Origin: Aculops lycopersici
Taxonomy: Eukaryota > Arthropoda > Arachnida > Trombidiformes > Eriophyidae
DNA: 63,761 nt
Reading direction: 5' to 3'
Assembly (NCBI GenBank): GCA_015350385.1
Contig: WNKI01000001.1
Location: forward strand, 11,220,972 to 11,284,732
A program made the translations under genes and the position numbers. The notes under the pieces were generated by a model, which saw only the letters and a list, made by a program, of their open reading frames with translations, was not told the DNA's origin and made no database searches. Positions 1-10,504 of the stretch are shown in pieces. How positions within the stretch are numbered: position 1 is the first letter of the stretch; every line of letters starts with the position of its first letter.

Positions 1-1977
1 ATGATGTTCAGCTTCAACATTTTCATTCATCTCACTTATCACTTCAGTTGACTTTTCAATGTCAACCAATTCATGTTGTTGCTGCTGATCATTCACCGTT
101 TCATTCGTTTGTTGTACAGATTGTTGAATGGGACTAATTGCATCAACTACTCGCTCTTTGCTTGGTTTTTCTTGAATATTGTCGATCGGTTTGTCTGCTA
201 TTGTGACTTTAACATTCTTCGCTTTAACTTTAGTGCTATCTAATCGACTGAAAACTTGCTTGTTGTGAGGCTTAAACGTAACATCACTCGTTGGTATCAC
301 TCTCTTTGACTCTGGTAAGTAACATCTATAGGTATTACTTCGTTCAGTGAAGCCAACAACATAAGCCTCTTCCGTTCTCGCGTCAAACTTGGTGAGATAT
401 TGACTGTTTGTAATCACATGACATTCTTTACCGAATTCTACTACATGTTTCAGCTGTGGTTTTCGACCAAAGAACATCTCGTACGGCGTTTTATCGTTTG
501 TTGTTGAGTTTGGTAGTCTGTTGTGCAGGTAACACGCTGTTTGCACTGCTTCCGTCCACAATTCCTTTGGTAATCTTGTGCTCTGCAACATTGTTCTCGC
601 TTTCGACGTGATTATGCCGATTCCTCTTTCAACTCTTCCATTTTGTTGCGGTGTTCTTGGTGCACTTGTTTCGTGACTGATCTTTTCTTTCGCTAATAAC
701 AATTCTGTCGTTTGATTGATAAACTCAGTGCCACAATCACTCATGAAACGTTCAATTCTGTTGCCTGATGCAACTTCAAAATCATTAATCAACTTTGCTA
801 ACTTCAAATGAACGTCTGCTTTTGAACGAGCAAAATACGACAGACAAAATGACGAATATTCGTCTTTACATAACAAATAGTACGATGATCCACCGAATGA
901 CTTGATGATTGGACCACTTAAATCGATGTGAACTCTCTCGCCTACTCGCGTAGCTTTCATATTATCTCTTGTAGGATGTTTTGAATGCTTTGCACCGCCA
1001 GCTGGGCAACTGCTGCATCCTTCTTCCGGTCTTTTGTCGATTATTCTTAGACCTAATTCTTGGTCTTTTATCAATCTTTCGATTCGCTGAATACTTGGAT
1101 GACCTAACGCTTGATGCCATTCAGACAAAGTTCTTTCCGCTTGACAGAACATCGCTACTGGATTTTCATGTTTCACTGCTGCAACTCTCATCAAATACAA
1201 CCCTTTGCCGCTTCCTTCTCCAATTCGATCACCCATTGCGACGAGCTTGTTGTTGTTTGTAAGTAAACATTGTGACTTACCGAAATGAGACTCGATTCCA
1301 TTGTCTGCTGCTCTTCCTGTTGAAATTAGGTTGGCAGCTAAATCTGGTATAAACAAAACATCTTTCAATTCATTGACACTTGTTGTCATCTTTCGTTTAC
1401 ATATCAACTTGATGCGTCCTTTACCTAATATCTCAATGTAACCGCCACCACCAACATGACACTTATCTGGTTCACTATACAAAGTCAATTCATCGAACCA
1501 ATCGCGTTGACAACACATGTGTTGAGTTGCTCCTGAGTCGACGAGCCATAAATGTTTCATTTGTTTGTCTAAATCAGTGGCTACCATGAATGTCGACGGT
1601 TCACTTTCACTGTTTGTCATGTTAATGTTGGTATTTGTCGATGCTTTTATGAATTGACGCTGGTAGTTCTCAGGTTTGGTCTTACATTCGCGATACCAAT
1701 GACCTTTATGTCCACACTTTGAACAGCGACTAACTTTCTTCTTCTCTTCTATTGACATTTCACTAAACTTCTTGCTGTAGTCTAACTTTCTATCGACAAA
1801 TTCGCGTGAATTATGGCTAATTCTACTGTTTGACTGACGCTTGTCTAGATTCTGTAGTTGTCTAGCGGATCGTATGATGTAAGCGTAATTAATTTCAGGT
1901 GAAGTCTTTAAATCTTCTTCTCGCTTCAACAAACGTGAGATCAGATTAGGGAATTGTTCGTTGTTTGTTGTCAACAT
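1..1977 (-). CDS. pol: Copia pol fragment: zinc knuckle, protease, integrase (partial)
   Basis: This frame is open without a stop to the window edge. In order it shows a CX2CX4HX4C zinc knuckle (CSKCGHKGHWYREC, about 1683-1724), a retroviral-type aspartic protease motif DSGAT (about 1522-1536), the pre-integrase WHQALGH motif (about 1104-1120), and the integrase core with HIDLSGP (about 910-930), SDCGTEF and TPQQNGRVERG (about 620-655), holding the D-D-E triad. The C-terminal integrase region continues as Gln/Val-rich linker up to base 1. The reverse transcriptase lies outside. The start is set at the first ATG in this frame (1977), but in an intact element the frame would be entered from gag. 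Confidence 0.88.
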   Translation of the reverse strand, partial: MLTTNNEQFPNLISRLLKREEDLKTSPEINYAYIIRSARQLQNLDKRQSNSRISHNSREFVDRKLDYSKKFSEMSIEEKKKVSRCSKCGHKGHWYRECKTKPENYQRQFIKASTNTNINMTNSESEPSTFMVATDLDKQMKHLWLVDSGATQHMCCQRDWFDELTLYSEPDKCHVGGGGYIEILGKGRIKLICKRKMTTSVNELKDVLFIPDLAANLISTGRAADNGIESHFGKSQCLLTNNNKLVAMGDRIGEGSGKGLYLMRVAAVKHENPVAMFCQAERTLSEWHQALGHPSIQRIERLIKDQELGLRIIDKRPEEGCSSCPAGGAKHSKHPTRDNMKATRVGERVHIDLSGPIIKSFGGSSYYLLCKDEYSSFCLSYFARSKADVHLKLAKLINDFEVASGNRIERFMSDCGTEFINQTTELLLAKEKISHETSAPRTPQQNGRVERGIGIITSKARTMLQSTRLPKELWTEAVQTACYLHNRLPNSTTNDKTPYEMFFGRKPQLKHVVEFGKECHVITNSQYLTKFDARTEEAYVVGFTERSNTYRCYLPESKRVIPTSDVTFKPHNKQVFSRLDSTKVKAKNVKVTIADKPIDNIQEKPSKERVVDAISPIQQSVQQTNETVNDQQQQHELVDIEKSTEVISEMNENVEAEHH

Positions 1978-2473
1978 TGTCCCACATGTCCTTTGTTATC
2001 TGATACTCGACAGGTAGTGTGCTAAACACTCTAGAAATGAACGATCTGTCACTCGTTTCTTCGCCTAGTTGAGCTAATTCTGCTCTCATTCGTTCTAATT
2101 TGGCTAGATGGGTGCTAATCGAGTCGCCAGACTCTAATTTGTAACTGTAGAACTTCTCCAGAAGACGATCTAGATTTGACTCACTATTATCTGCATAAAT
2201 CATCGACAATCTTAACCACATGTCACTAGCTTTAGTGCAGTTTATCACCTTGATGACATGAGATTCATCTAATGTTTCTAGTATGATAAGTTTCGCTTCA
2301 TCATCTTTCTCCTCAAGTGGAGACGGAGTCGTCTGAAGACAAAATTCATCTTTCGTTGGCTGTACAATTGATAGTAGACCTTTTCGTTTCAGTACTAAGC
2401 TTACCATTGTTCGCCATGCTAGATAGTTGGAGCCGTTTAACTTTGGAATGCTTGTGGTGATTGAGCTTGACAT
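1946..2473 (-). CDS. gag: Copia gag (N-terminal part)
   Basis: Capsid-like gag of a Ty1/copia element. The first ATG is at 2473; seven in-frame codons upstream begin with GTG and are unlikely to be used. The N-terminus carries the family's typical LNGSNYLAW motif, and later the conserved LDRLLEKFYSYKL and LPVEYQ blocks of the copia gag domain are visible. The frame ends at a stop at 1946-1948, but the family homology (the segment leading to the zinc knuckle) continues in the +1 frame from about 1977 downward. This is either a disabling one-base indel, an assembly error or a +1 frameshift site; copia itself normally uses a single frame. Confidence 0.85.
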   Translation of the reverse strand: MSSSITTSIPKLNGSNYLAWRTMVSLVLKRKGLLSIVQPTKDEFCLQTTPSPLEEKDDEAKLIILETLDESHVIKVINCTKASDMWLRLSMIYADNSESNLDRLLEKFYSYKLESGDSISTHLAKLERMRAELAQLGEETSDRSFISRVFSTLPVEYQITKDMWDNVDNKQRTIP

Positions 2474-2626
2474 TTTTAGACTCGCTGAGGACACTGAAAC
2501 TTAAACTTGACCTGTCGCTGACTAGGTACTTTACAACTTGACTAAAAACTAATTAACTTTACTTACTATCGACAGCTTTCACAACTTAATACACCCACTT
2601 ACTTTCGCTACCTTTGGCTGTTAACC

Positions 2627-2854
2627 TGTCGTAGTTTTAGGTTCAACATATGAAGGCGACTCTACTATTACTAAAGATACGACTGCTCGTAGTTACTGCA
2701 CACGGTTTATTCTGTGTCATCCGCTTATATACAATGCCTATCACGCTGTTGCGGCGTGGGTTGCACTTCCTATATGAAATGCAGATGGGCGTGTCTCGGT
2801 ACGTTAACCGAGTGCTCAGTTTGTATTGGTGCAGTAGAAACGCTCATTCTAACA
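2627..2854 (-). repeat. Putative 5' LTR of the copia element, with TATA box
   Basis: On the minus strand this 228-bp stretch starts TGTTAGAATG and ends CTACGACA, the TG...CA ends expected of an LTR, and it is followed by GGTTAACAGCC, a plausible primer-binding site in the position where copia elements carry theirs. A TATA-like GTATATAA lies at 2732-2725 (minus), about 100 bp before the LTR end, as expected for the U3/R promoter. The second LTR is outside the window, so the ends are inferred. Confidence 0.5.
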
Positions 2855-3917
2855 AAGCGCCACTGCACACAGACACAGAAAGTCCGAGGCAGACAGGACG
2901 TGTGTTAAACCGCACGCACACAGACACAAGCAGCAGCTCGCTTTTAGTTTGCTCACAGTCGCTCACTGCGCTTCGCTGTATCAAGTCAAAGGGAAAAATA
3001 ATAATCATAATAACATAGCGACCGCACGGGACGACAACGTCGAGAGACGGATAGTGGAGAAGGAAAATAAAGAACAAGCGGCGAGTGTAGCAGCAGCGGT
3101 AGCAATAGAAAGAGCAGAAGACACGGAAATTAGAGAAGGAAAGCAAATACAACAATCGCTTAGCGCGCCAAGAGAAAGAGAGCCTACGAGAGAGGGAGAG
3201 GAAAAAAGAGCCAGTTAGTCGCTAGGTGAGCTTTAGGTGAATGTCGGTAGAGGCCAACGGAATCAAGCTAAACTAGGAGAAGAATTGGCAATGTAAATTT
3301 TTATTATGTTGGACTTTATTTTGACAAGACAAGACAGTTATTTTGGTCCATGTTGGCGGAAACAATGGCAATTGCAAATTTTGGTCACTCGGTGAGTTAC
3401 CGGAGGCAAAGGGGGCGAATTTTAGGGCAAATTAGTCGATTGATTGCTCTTGAATTTACATTGAATTACTCAAAGTAATTATCTATTGAGAAAATCTCGA
3501 TAGATGATAAAAGACAGACAGACAGAGAGAGAAAGAGAAAAGGGAAATTCTAGTTGAAATATTAAATCGAGTGAGTGAAATCAAATCAACGAATCAATGT
3601 ATCGAATTGCATTAATACTTTAAGATATCTTGAGCAAGATTTTATATCCCATCTAATTAAATTTGCGGGAAAAGGGGGAATTTCTTGCATCGTCTCATCT
3701 CGCCATTAGACCAAACAATTGAACCACATGAAATTAAGCCGACTAAAGTTTTTACCGTTTGTTTGTTTTTTATTTCTCTCCCTCAATTGAGAAGAGACTT
3801 AGAAGTAATTATTTATATAACTATATAAATTATCTAGTCGAAATTTACCTGGCCACTGGAAATAGAAAAGAATCGAATAGAAAAAGAGAAGAACGAAGCC
3901 AAATCGAGAAAAGAGTC
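2855..3917. other. Intergenic region and probable 5' leader of the LRR gene
   Basis: No supported coding region. The stretch is purine-rich around 3040-3200 and holds a short GACAGACAGAGAGAGAAAG tract near 3515-3540. Open frames here are short and show no family resemblance. The right part is probably 5' untranslated sequence of the LRR gene. Confidence 0.5.
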
Positions 3918-6900
3918 ATGAAGCCGAGAAAAGACCGCCGCAGTTGCCCAAAAATTTGGAGGCGAGCGGCTAAAATTCTGCATCCAAATTTTCCGAGGCG
4001 AAGCTTAAGTTGTAACAATGAACTCAACCAAGCAAAATTTACAATGCCGACTATCGTTCTCCTAATTGCTCTAATTAGTTCCGTTGCTGGGACACATGTT
4101 GAAAGTTTTAATTCAAGCCAAAGTGAAATGTCAACAACAACAACAACGACGACCACAATGTCGCAACAAACAGCAGAAAATACTAAACTATCGACCACAG
4201 AAAAACAGCATCAACAACCACTGATTGAATCGGAGGCGGATGATCAGTTTATTTTGATTGAAAATAATCTACTATTCCAATTAAATAACAGCAGCAGCAG
4301 CGATCACTCAAACGAAGCTAGCGACAAATTTGCCTCCGGCGTCCAGATAGAAGCGACGCAAAATGAAATTAAAATTACCACAAGCTCGCCATTGCAACAG
4401 CAGCAGCAGCCACCTGTCGTGTCCAGTGGCGCCCAAGGCGATGGTGTTGCCGCAACTCAGCTAAGTGGCAATGGCACCACCCTTACAAATACCAACTCCA
4501 ACTCTATTATTATTAACAATGCCAACGCAAGACAGTCGCAACAGCAACTAATTTCCAGTATGCCTTTTAATAGATTGATATCGCAACTTAGGACCTTGGA
4601 TTTGAGTGGCAAGTTGGTGCAACCGAATTCCAGCTCATCAGCGCAAATGGCCAATGGCGGTGGCGGTAGTGGCAAACTAGAGAGTCCAAGTGAAATCGAT
4701 AACCTTGCTGCTGTTGGTGGCAGTGGTGGTCACATGAGTGGAAGTGGCGACGGGAATACAAATAATATCAACTCAAACAACTGGCTTGAATCGGAGAGTT
4801 TAATGGATAATTTGGAAAAAATTTTACTTGAAATTGATAAGGACAAGAGTCAATCTTTGATTCTGAGCCACAACGAGATGCAATTCGAGTTTTGGTCGGA
4901 ACTCTATGGCCTACTGGCGGCGCCATTACGCCGCCACCTAATTTATCTAGACTTGAGCCACAACTCCCTTAGCAAACTTGGCATCACTTTCACCGGATAC
5001 ATCGAGCACCACCTGGCGGTTCACGCAAGTTGGCCCTTCAGTTCGGGTAGCAATAGTGGCAACAGTCAGGCGAGCAACGGGTTGTCCAGTTTTGGCTTTG
5101 GGCCAATTTATGCGGCGCAGCAGTATAATTTACACTCAAATAACAATGGAAGCTCCCATCAAAATGCCGCAAATCACCAGCAACAAACTCAAACATTGCA
5201 AGCCAATCAAAATGCACCTATCAGCTTACATAACAGCACTAGCACAAATTCAACCCCAACTTCAATCTCAACTAGTGAAATCCACACGTCGTTACTCTCT
5301 CTGCCGCGACCACCGAGGCCTCAATTCCTCGGCGAGACTATGGGCGCGCCAAGCGGCATTGGCGGCGGCCCTACCGGAAGTGGAAACCCCGCAAATCCGT
5401 TCCTGAGCCAGAGCATCAAGTCGTCGGCGAGCAAGATGTTCTTGCAAACTGCCAATAGAATCACCTACTCGCGACACTCGTCCTCGCTCCTAAGCTCGGG
5501 CAAACTTTTCACCATGATGCAACAGAAACTTGCGGCCGCCGGAAGTCCGCTAGCTCTAAGCACAGCGCTAGCAACTGATGGCAATACATCTACAGCAGCA
5601 GCAGCAGCAATAACAACAGCTACGAGTGTTAATATACTCCACCAGATGACCCTTCTCAAGGCCTTAGATCTGTCACACAACAAGCTTAAATGGTTGATCA
5701 ACGACCAATTCAAAGCCTTAAAACATGTGCAAATTATTAGACTAAACAACAACAGGTTGCGCTACATTCATCAGCATGCATTCAGTGGCTTAGAATCGTT
5801 GAGATATTTAAATTTAGACTTTAATCGTCTGCAAGTGATTTATGTTGAACAGTTTCAAACGAATTACAATTTGTTGGTGAGTATATTTTTATCTGTTTGA
5901 TTAAATTCTAGAGTAATTTCAGGGATGATTACCCTGAGATAATTATCAGGGAGAGAGAGAGAGAGAGAAAAAGACTAACCCGAAATTCCATTCGAAATAC
6001 CCTAAATTTAAAAAACAATCAGTCCCTCACATTGCGATCAAATAACCTCGCCTATTTGCGCGCCGGCTCATTGGCCTCGCTAAGCAAATTAAAACTATTA
6101 GATTTATCACAAAACAAGTTTACCATCCTAGGCAACAATGCATTTCTAGGCCTGGAATCTTTACAGCAACTAAATTTGAGCTCAAACCAAATGGTTCACT
6201 CGCCCTCGGCCTCACTAAGGCCACTGACCAATCTCGAGAGATTAGACTTGAGCGCAAACCAACTAAGCCAATTGACGCCAGGTAAGTCGCCTGAATAATA
6301 ATAATGTCGCCACCACTTCCGTCTCATTAAACGCATGTAATGTTTTTTGTTCTACTTGCATATGTATATTTATATACTGTGATTTGCTAACAACCAAAAA
6401 ATAACTATCTCATCCAACTACAGGAAGCTTCTTTCACCTGCCACTACGCGAGCTTTCGCTAGGCCAGAACGAGCTATTAGTTTCCATTGATCGGGGCGCC
6501 TTTTGGGATTTACCTCATCTGAAAAAACTAAACCTGAGCTCAAACTCAATGCTCATGGACATCAACCCGCAAGCTTTCGTTGGTGTGCCCAATTTACAAG
6601 TTATCCTAGCCGAAGATTGCCAATCCCTCGATGGAAGTGCAAAGCAAATGCTCGAGAATATCACAAGAGCTGCGACTTCGAGACAGTTGCGTTTGTTGGA
6701 GCAGCAGCAGCAGCAAATGTTATCCAACTCGACAGGCTCATTGACGCATAGTATTACAACGAATGGCAACTCTACAAATTTACCTGTTCAAGTTCAGCTA
6801 GCCAATGGAACCTTGGTTTCACAGCAACAACAGCAGCAATCAGAGTCGGCACAGGTAAACTCGAGCCAACTGCTATCGCAAATGCTGAGCACCAGTGGAG

Positions 6901-8246
6901 ATTCAGAAACTCTAGCCGGCGGACTCTCGAAGGGATTCATGAGGCAAAGTGAGAAACAGATCAAGTATTTCTACTACTTGGGAACCATTAGCGTGTTGGT
7001 GGTTGCGTTAAAGCTTGTGTTTAAATACACCTCCACTAGCCACTATCTAGAGCGAAGGCGTCAGAGGCGCAGAATATATGAGGCCAAATTGGGTGTTGGG
7101 GATCAGGACGACGGTAGCGGCGAGTCCAGTAGAGGCGGCGGCGGTTCAAGCGGAAGCGGCGACTCGGCCGGAAGCTTGAGTTTTAGTGGCTGCGGAGCGC
7201 GGAGTTTGAGCGAATTGGACGACTTGATGGCCTCCGATGGCGCCAACGACAACGACGACTCCTCGCCGCTTAACCACCAGCTTCAAATCTCGTCCATAAC
7301 TGGCGACCCTTTGGTTGCATACCGGATGTGCGAGACAAAACCGCCAAGTCCACTGATGAGCTCGCTGTGTCCGCTGGCCGGAGATGGAGTTGAAGTTGGA
7401 GCCGGAAGTGGAGCATTTCAGCCATCGAGCGAAGAGATTGCGCCAGTGGAGGCCTTAATCCAAATGCCGATGCTACTTGCACAACAGCAGCAACATCAGC
7501 CACCACCTAGGTCCGCCTCGGCGACATTGCCCCCGATGACGCGACGCAGCGAGGGCGACATCTACCAACAGAATCAGACGGAACTGGTTCTGCCTCATGT
7601 CGGCCACCTGTTCAATACAAGCCTCACGTCGCAATCACTCAGTCAGCTTGACCGATTGGCCGCCCAATATGCTCTCATTGAGCAGCAACAGCAACAGCAG
7701 CAGCAGCAAGAACAACAACAGCAACATTTACAGCAAATACAACAGCAAGATTATGTGATAAACTTTCAAGACCCAAATGGAGCCGTCCAGCAGCAACAGC
7801 AGCAAACTTCATGCTCCTGCCCCGACTGCCCGCAAATGATGTACACGCCCAGCGAAATGTGCTACGATCCCGCCAGCATGGCCCAGCCGCAGAGCTCGTC
7901 GATTGAGCAGCCGACAGGAAGCGCCACAGTGCAAACACAAACCAGCCACCTGTTAGCCGGTGTTGATGGTGGTGTTCCATTGGACCAGACCAGCGTTCTG
8001 AATGAACCGCACCAGCGGCAACCGGACGCTTCAATTACGATAACAAACCAACATCAACAGCAGCAGCAGCAACAACAACAACAACAAGTGGCTCCGGCGG
8101 CAAACTCATACGACCTCTTCCAAAGCCAACTGCTCGAGGCGGGACTGGACCACTACGATCACGTTAATTGCGCCCACTTCTACCAGTCGCTCGGTCCCGC
8201 GCTCAAGTTGGCCCACATGAGCGCCAACTTCCATGGCTATTACTAG
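3918..8246 (+). CDS. Leucine-rich-repeat single-pass membrane protein with Gln-rich tail (3 exons)
   Basis: Coding exons are 3918-5876, 6023-6281 and 6424-8246, joined at GT-AG introns (donors GTGAGT and GTAAGT, acceptors CAG). The phases agree and give 1,346 aa. A hydrophobic leader (MPTIVLLIALISSVAG) follows the second in-frame ATG at 4044, so translation may start there rather than at 3918; the 42 extra residues are basic. A long Ser/Asn/Gln-rich spacer precedes typical LxxLxLxxNxL repeats, which run across all three exons. One transmembrane segment lies near residues 920-942 (YFYYLGTISVLVVALKLVF), then a cytoplasmic tail of about 400 residues rich in Gly, Ser and poly-Gln. No TIR or immunoglobulin domain is visible, so it is not Toll or Kekkon. 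Role is inferred only as a cell-surface recognition or adhesion protein. The family assignment (LRR membrane protein) is firm; orthology is unknown. Confidence 0.85.
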
Positions 8247-8449
8247 AGGAGCCATCGAAGATTGTAGAGGTTAAAGGTAGAGGTTTGCAAAAGTGCCTCG
8301 ACTCGAGTGGTGTACAGAGACTAAACACTCTCGCTGGTAGTTTTACGATCTCATTCACTTGGCCGAAGCCAGTTAGTAAGTGGTAGAAACCAAGGTTCGA
8401 GTCGACTTTCATCTGCAATTGAGTGGTGGAAATTAAAAACAACCGCGCG

Positions 8450-10504
8450 CAGGTAAGGCACAAGCACAGAGGTACAGGTAGTGAGACTTGCAGCTCAGTG
8501 CAGTTGTTAGCTGATGCCTGGTTGCCGCTACAAAATTAACTGCCACCAGTGAGAGTTACCACTCAGGGTAGTGAAACTCAGGTAACTCATGAGAGAACAA
8601 CCGGCGGACTATTGTTATAACAAGCAAGCTAGCTAGCAGGCAATATCTTATCCGGCTGAGAATCGAGCTGAGACTACCTGGCGTGAGTTTCAACCAGCCA
8701 AGCGCAAAAGCAGAGCAAGCAAATCGATCGCTTGCTTGTTCCATCATCAACATCATTAATTTCCTCCACTCGAACTCAGTTCTCAATGGGATGCTGAGCT
8801 CGTCGGACAATCGGGCGGTTGAGCAGCAGTCGTTGCGGCAGCCACAAAATCATCGAACGCTCATCATTGGCATCGTCGGATACATGTACGTATGTCTAGG
8901 GACAACGAGAATTAATGTTGCTGTTGCATCGAACAAGATTTGGGCAACGAGTAAACGGCGAAAAAATAAACTTTCCAACTTTCATCTGGGATCGCAGGTT
9001 ACCTGCAATCTCATCTCGTCGAACCATCAAATGAACAGTCGAGAGATAGAGAGAAAACGAGAAAACGAGAGAGGGGGATAGTCGACCACCATCACCACCA
9101 CCACTAGTCACTTGAAGAATTTCTGTTGCAAAATTTCTCTTGTTCCTTTTACAGTTTTCTAGAGGAGAGGAAGAATTTCTTTAAGCTCACCTAAGATTTA
9201 AGTTTAGCCTCAAATTTCATAGGGAATTCGCTCTCCCTTTATCCAATCGAGTGGTTGGAATGTGTCCGACGCGTCATCCATTCATGGACACTTGTTGTCG
9301 TCGTCCCCGTCGTTCATTTGCCATCTTTCAGTAATTGGTTTCCGCGGTCCTCTTGATGCGCACCGAATCGGTTCGCCCAAAGATACTTCAACGATTGGGG
9401 GCGAGGGCGTAACCGTGATGAAACCCGCAAATTGACCAACGCGCCGGTGGAGGCGGAGGAGGAGGAGGAGGATGAGAGGATTTCAGTCATGTGTTAACTC
9501 AAAGTCGCGGTGGTGGCCACCGAGCCTTTGAGCCGCTCGTCGTTGTCTATCTTTCTATTTCTCTTGCTCCTACAACTTAACCTTGAGCAACTCGATGGTT
9601 TGAGGAGTTCGAGTTCGAGCCTCCAAGTTCGAACTTCGAGCTCTACCTGCACAGCAAGCAACCAACAGCGGTTCGCTCTCGGTTCACCGCTCGCATTCTT
9701 CACGCACCAGGTGAGCCGCTGGTTATTGGTTGGCCGTGGGTTCGTGTGGCGCGAGTTGCAAAGTTTGCCTCACCTGAACTCACCTCCGACTCTGGCCCTA
9801 GCAGTCTCACAAAAGCCACATCAGAGCGCGAGCAAAGATTCGCCTTTTGTAGGTGAAACAGCGTTGTACAGTAGAGAGACCACTAATGAGATCCGTTGCT
9901 TTTCTGGGTTGGCGCTACCTTGACTCACCTGTACGAAACGTTTTGGGCAAACGAGCGGAGCTCAAAGGTAGAAGCTCGAGGTAAAGCAAACTAGCGTCGG
10001 CGGTGGCCGTTTGACAACATGTGCGCCTGTCACTATTAATCGGGCGCCACTGCCGCTTGTAGTCGACTGGCAGCCAGTTGGCTGGCTGGTTGGTTGACTA
10101 GATTGGGTAGCACTGGCGCCACTCTAACTGTCCGCCTCTAACTGTCGGCTGCTTTGTGGCGGTCGCCGCCGACTGTCAGAAGCATCGGTGGCCTCGATAC
10201 TTCTGGCCAGGTAAACTTGACTTCAGTTTTATATATCGAGAGTTATTACTGCCCGAGAGCAAGTGGATCCAATAAGCATCCGCCCGTTTCCACCAGTCAG
10301 CTGGGCAACACAATTGCGGCTTCCTCTTGGCTGCTCAATGGATCGTTTGGTTCGTTGGCTGTCCGTCCGTCCGTCCGTCCGTCTGTCTGTCTGTCTGTCT
10401 GTCTATCTGCTTGCTATTGGTTTGCGCAGGTAGAGACAGGTAAGTTCTGAAACTAGTGCTGGTGCCTCACTCACTTTCCTTCGCCGCCGCCGCTCACGCA
10501 GGTG
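8450..10504. promoter_or_regulatory. Cluster of CAGGTA / CAGGTG hexamers
   Basis: CAGGTA on either strand occurs at 8450, 8475, 8579, 8675, 9000, 9644, 10208, 10427 and 10437. CAGGTG occurs at 9708, 9771, 9926 and 10499. That is 13 in about 2 kb where about 2 are expected by chance. Three have the heptamer CAGGTAG, and 8994-9006 is the palindrome GCAGGTTACCTGC. These cores are bound by ZEB/zfh1 and Snail zinc fingers and, in flies, by Zelda. Binding here is inference. Some could be splice donors of non-coding exons. Confidence 0.4.
10361..10406 (+). repeat. Compound microsatellite (GTCC)n(GTCT)n
   Basis: Tandem GTCC units pass directly into tandem GTCT units within non-coding DNA, immediately before two CAGGTA sites. 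Confidence 0.9.

Larger units (their letters stand above)
1..2854 (-). mobile_element. Ty1/copia LTR retrotransposon, 5' part (truncated by window edge)
   Basis: Read on the minus strand, the order is putative 5' LTR, gag, zinc knuckle, protease and integrase core, which is the Ty1/copia order (protease-integrase before reverse transcriptase). The reverse transcriptase, RNase H and 3' LTR must lie beyond base 1. The pol frame is open without a stop from about 1977 to base 1, so the copy is fairly young, but gag and pol are in different frames (see the separate entries). It sits about 1 kb upstream of the LRR gene. The element class is clear from the motifs; the outer boundary at 2854 is inferred from the LTR-like end and could not be confirmed without the second LTR. 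Confidence 0.9.

Noticed and set aside
2627..3917. The copia LTR as the promoter of the LRR gene
   Set aside because: The element is on the opposite strand and its TATA box points away from the LRR gene.
8683..9081. 132-codon open frame downstream of the LRR gene
   Set aside because: It starts at a GTG, is of ordinary base composition and shows no family resemblance; more likely 3' untranslated or intergenic.
10208..10442. CAGGTAG/CAGGTAA words taken as proof of Zelda regulation
   Set aside because: The same words fit ZEB/Snail sites and splice donors, and Zelda use outside insects and some crustaceans is not established, so only the enrichment is claimed.
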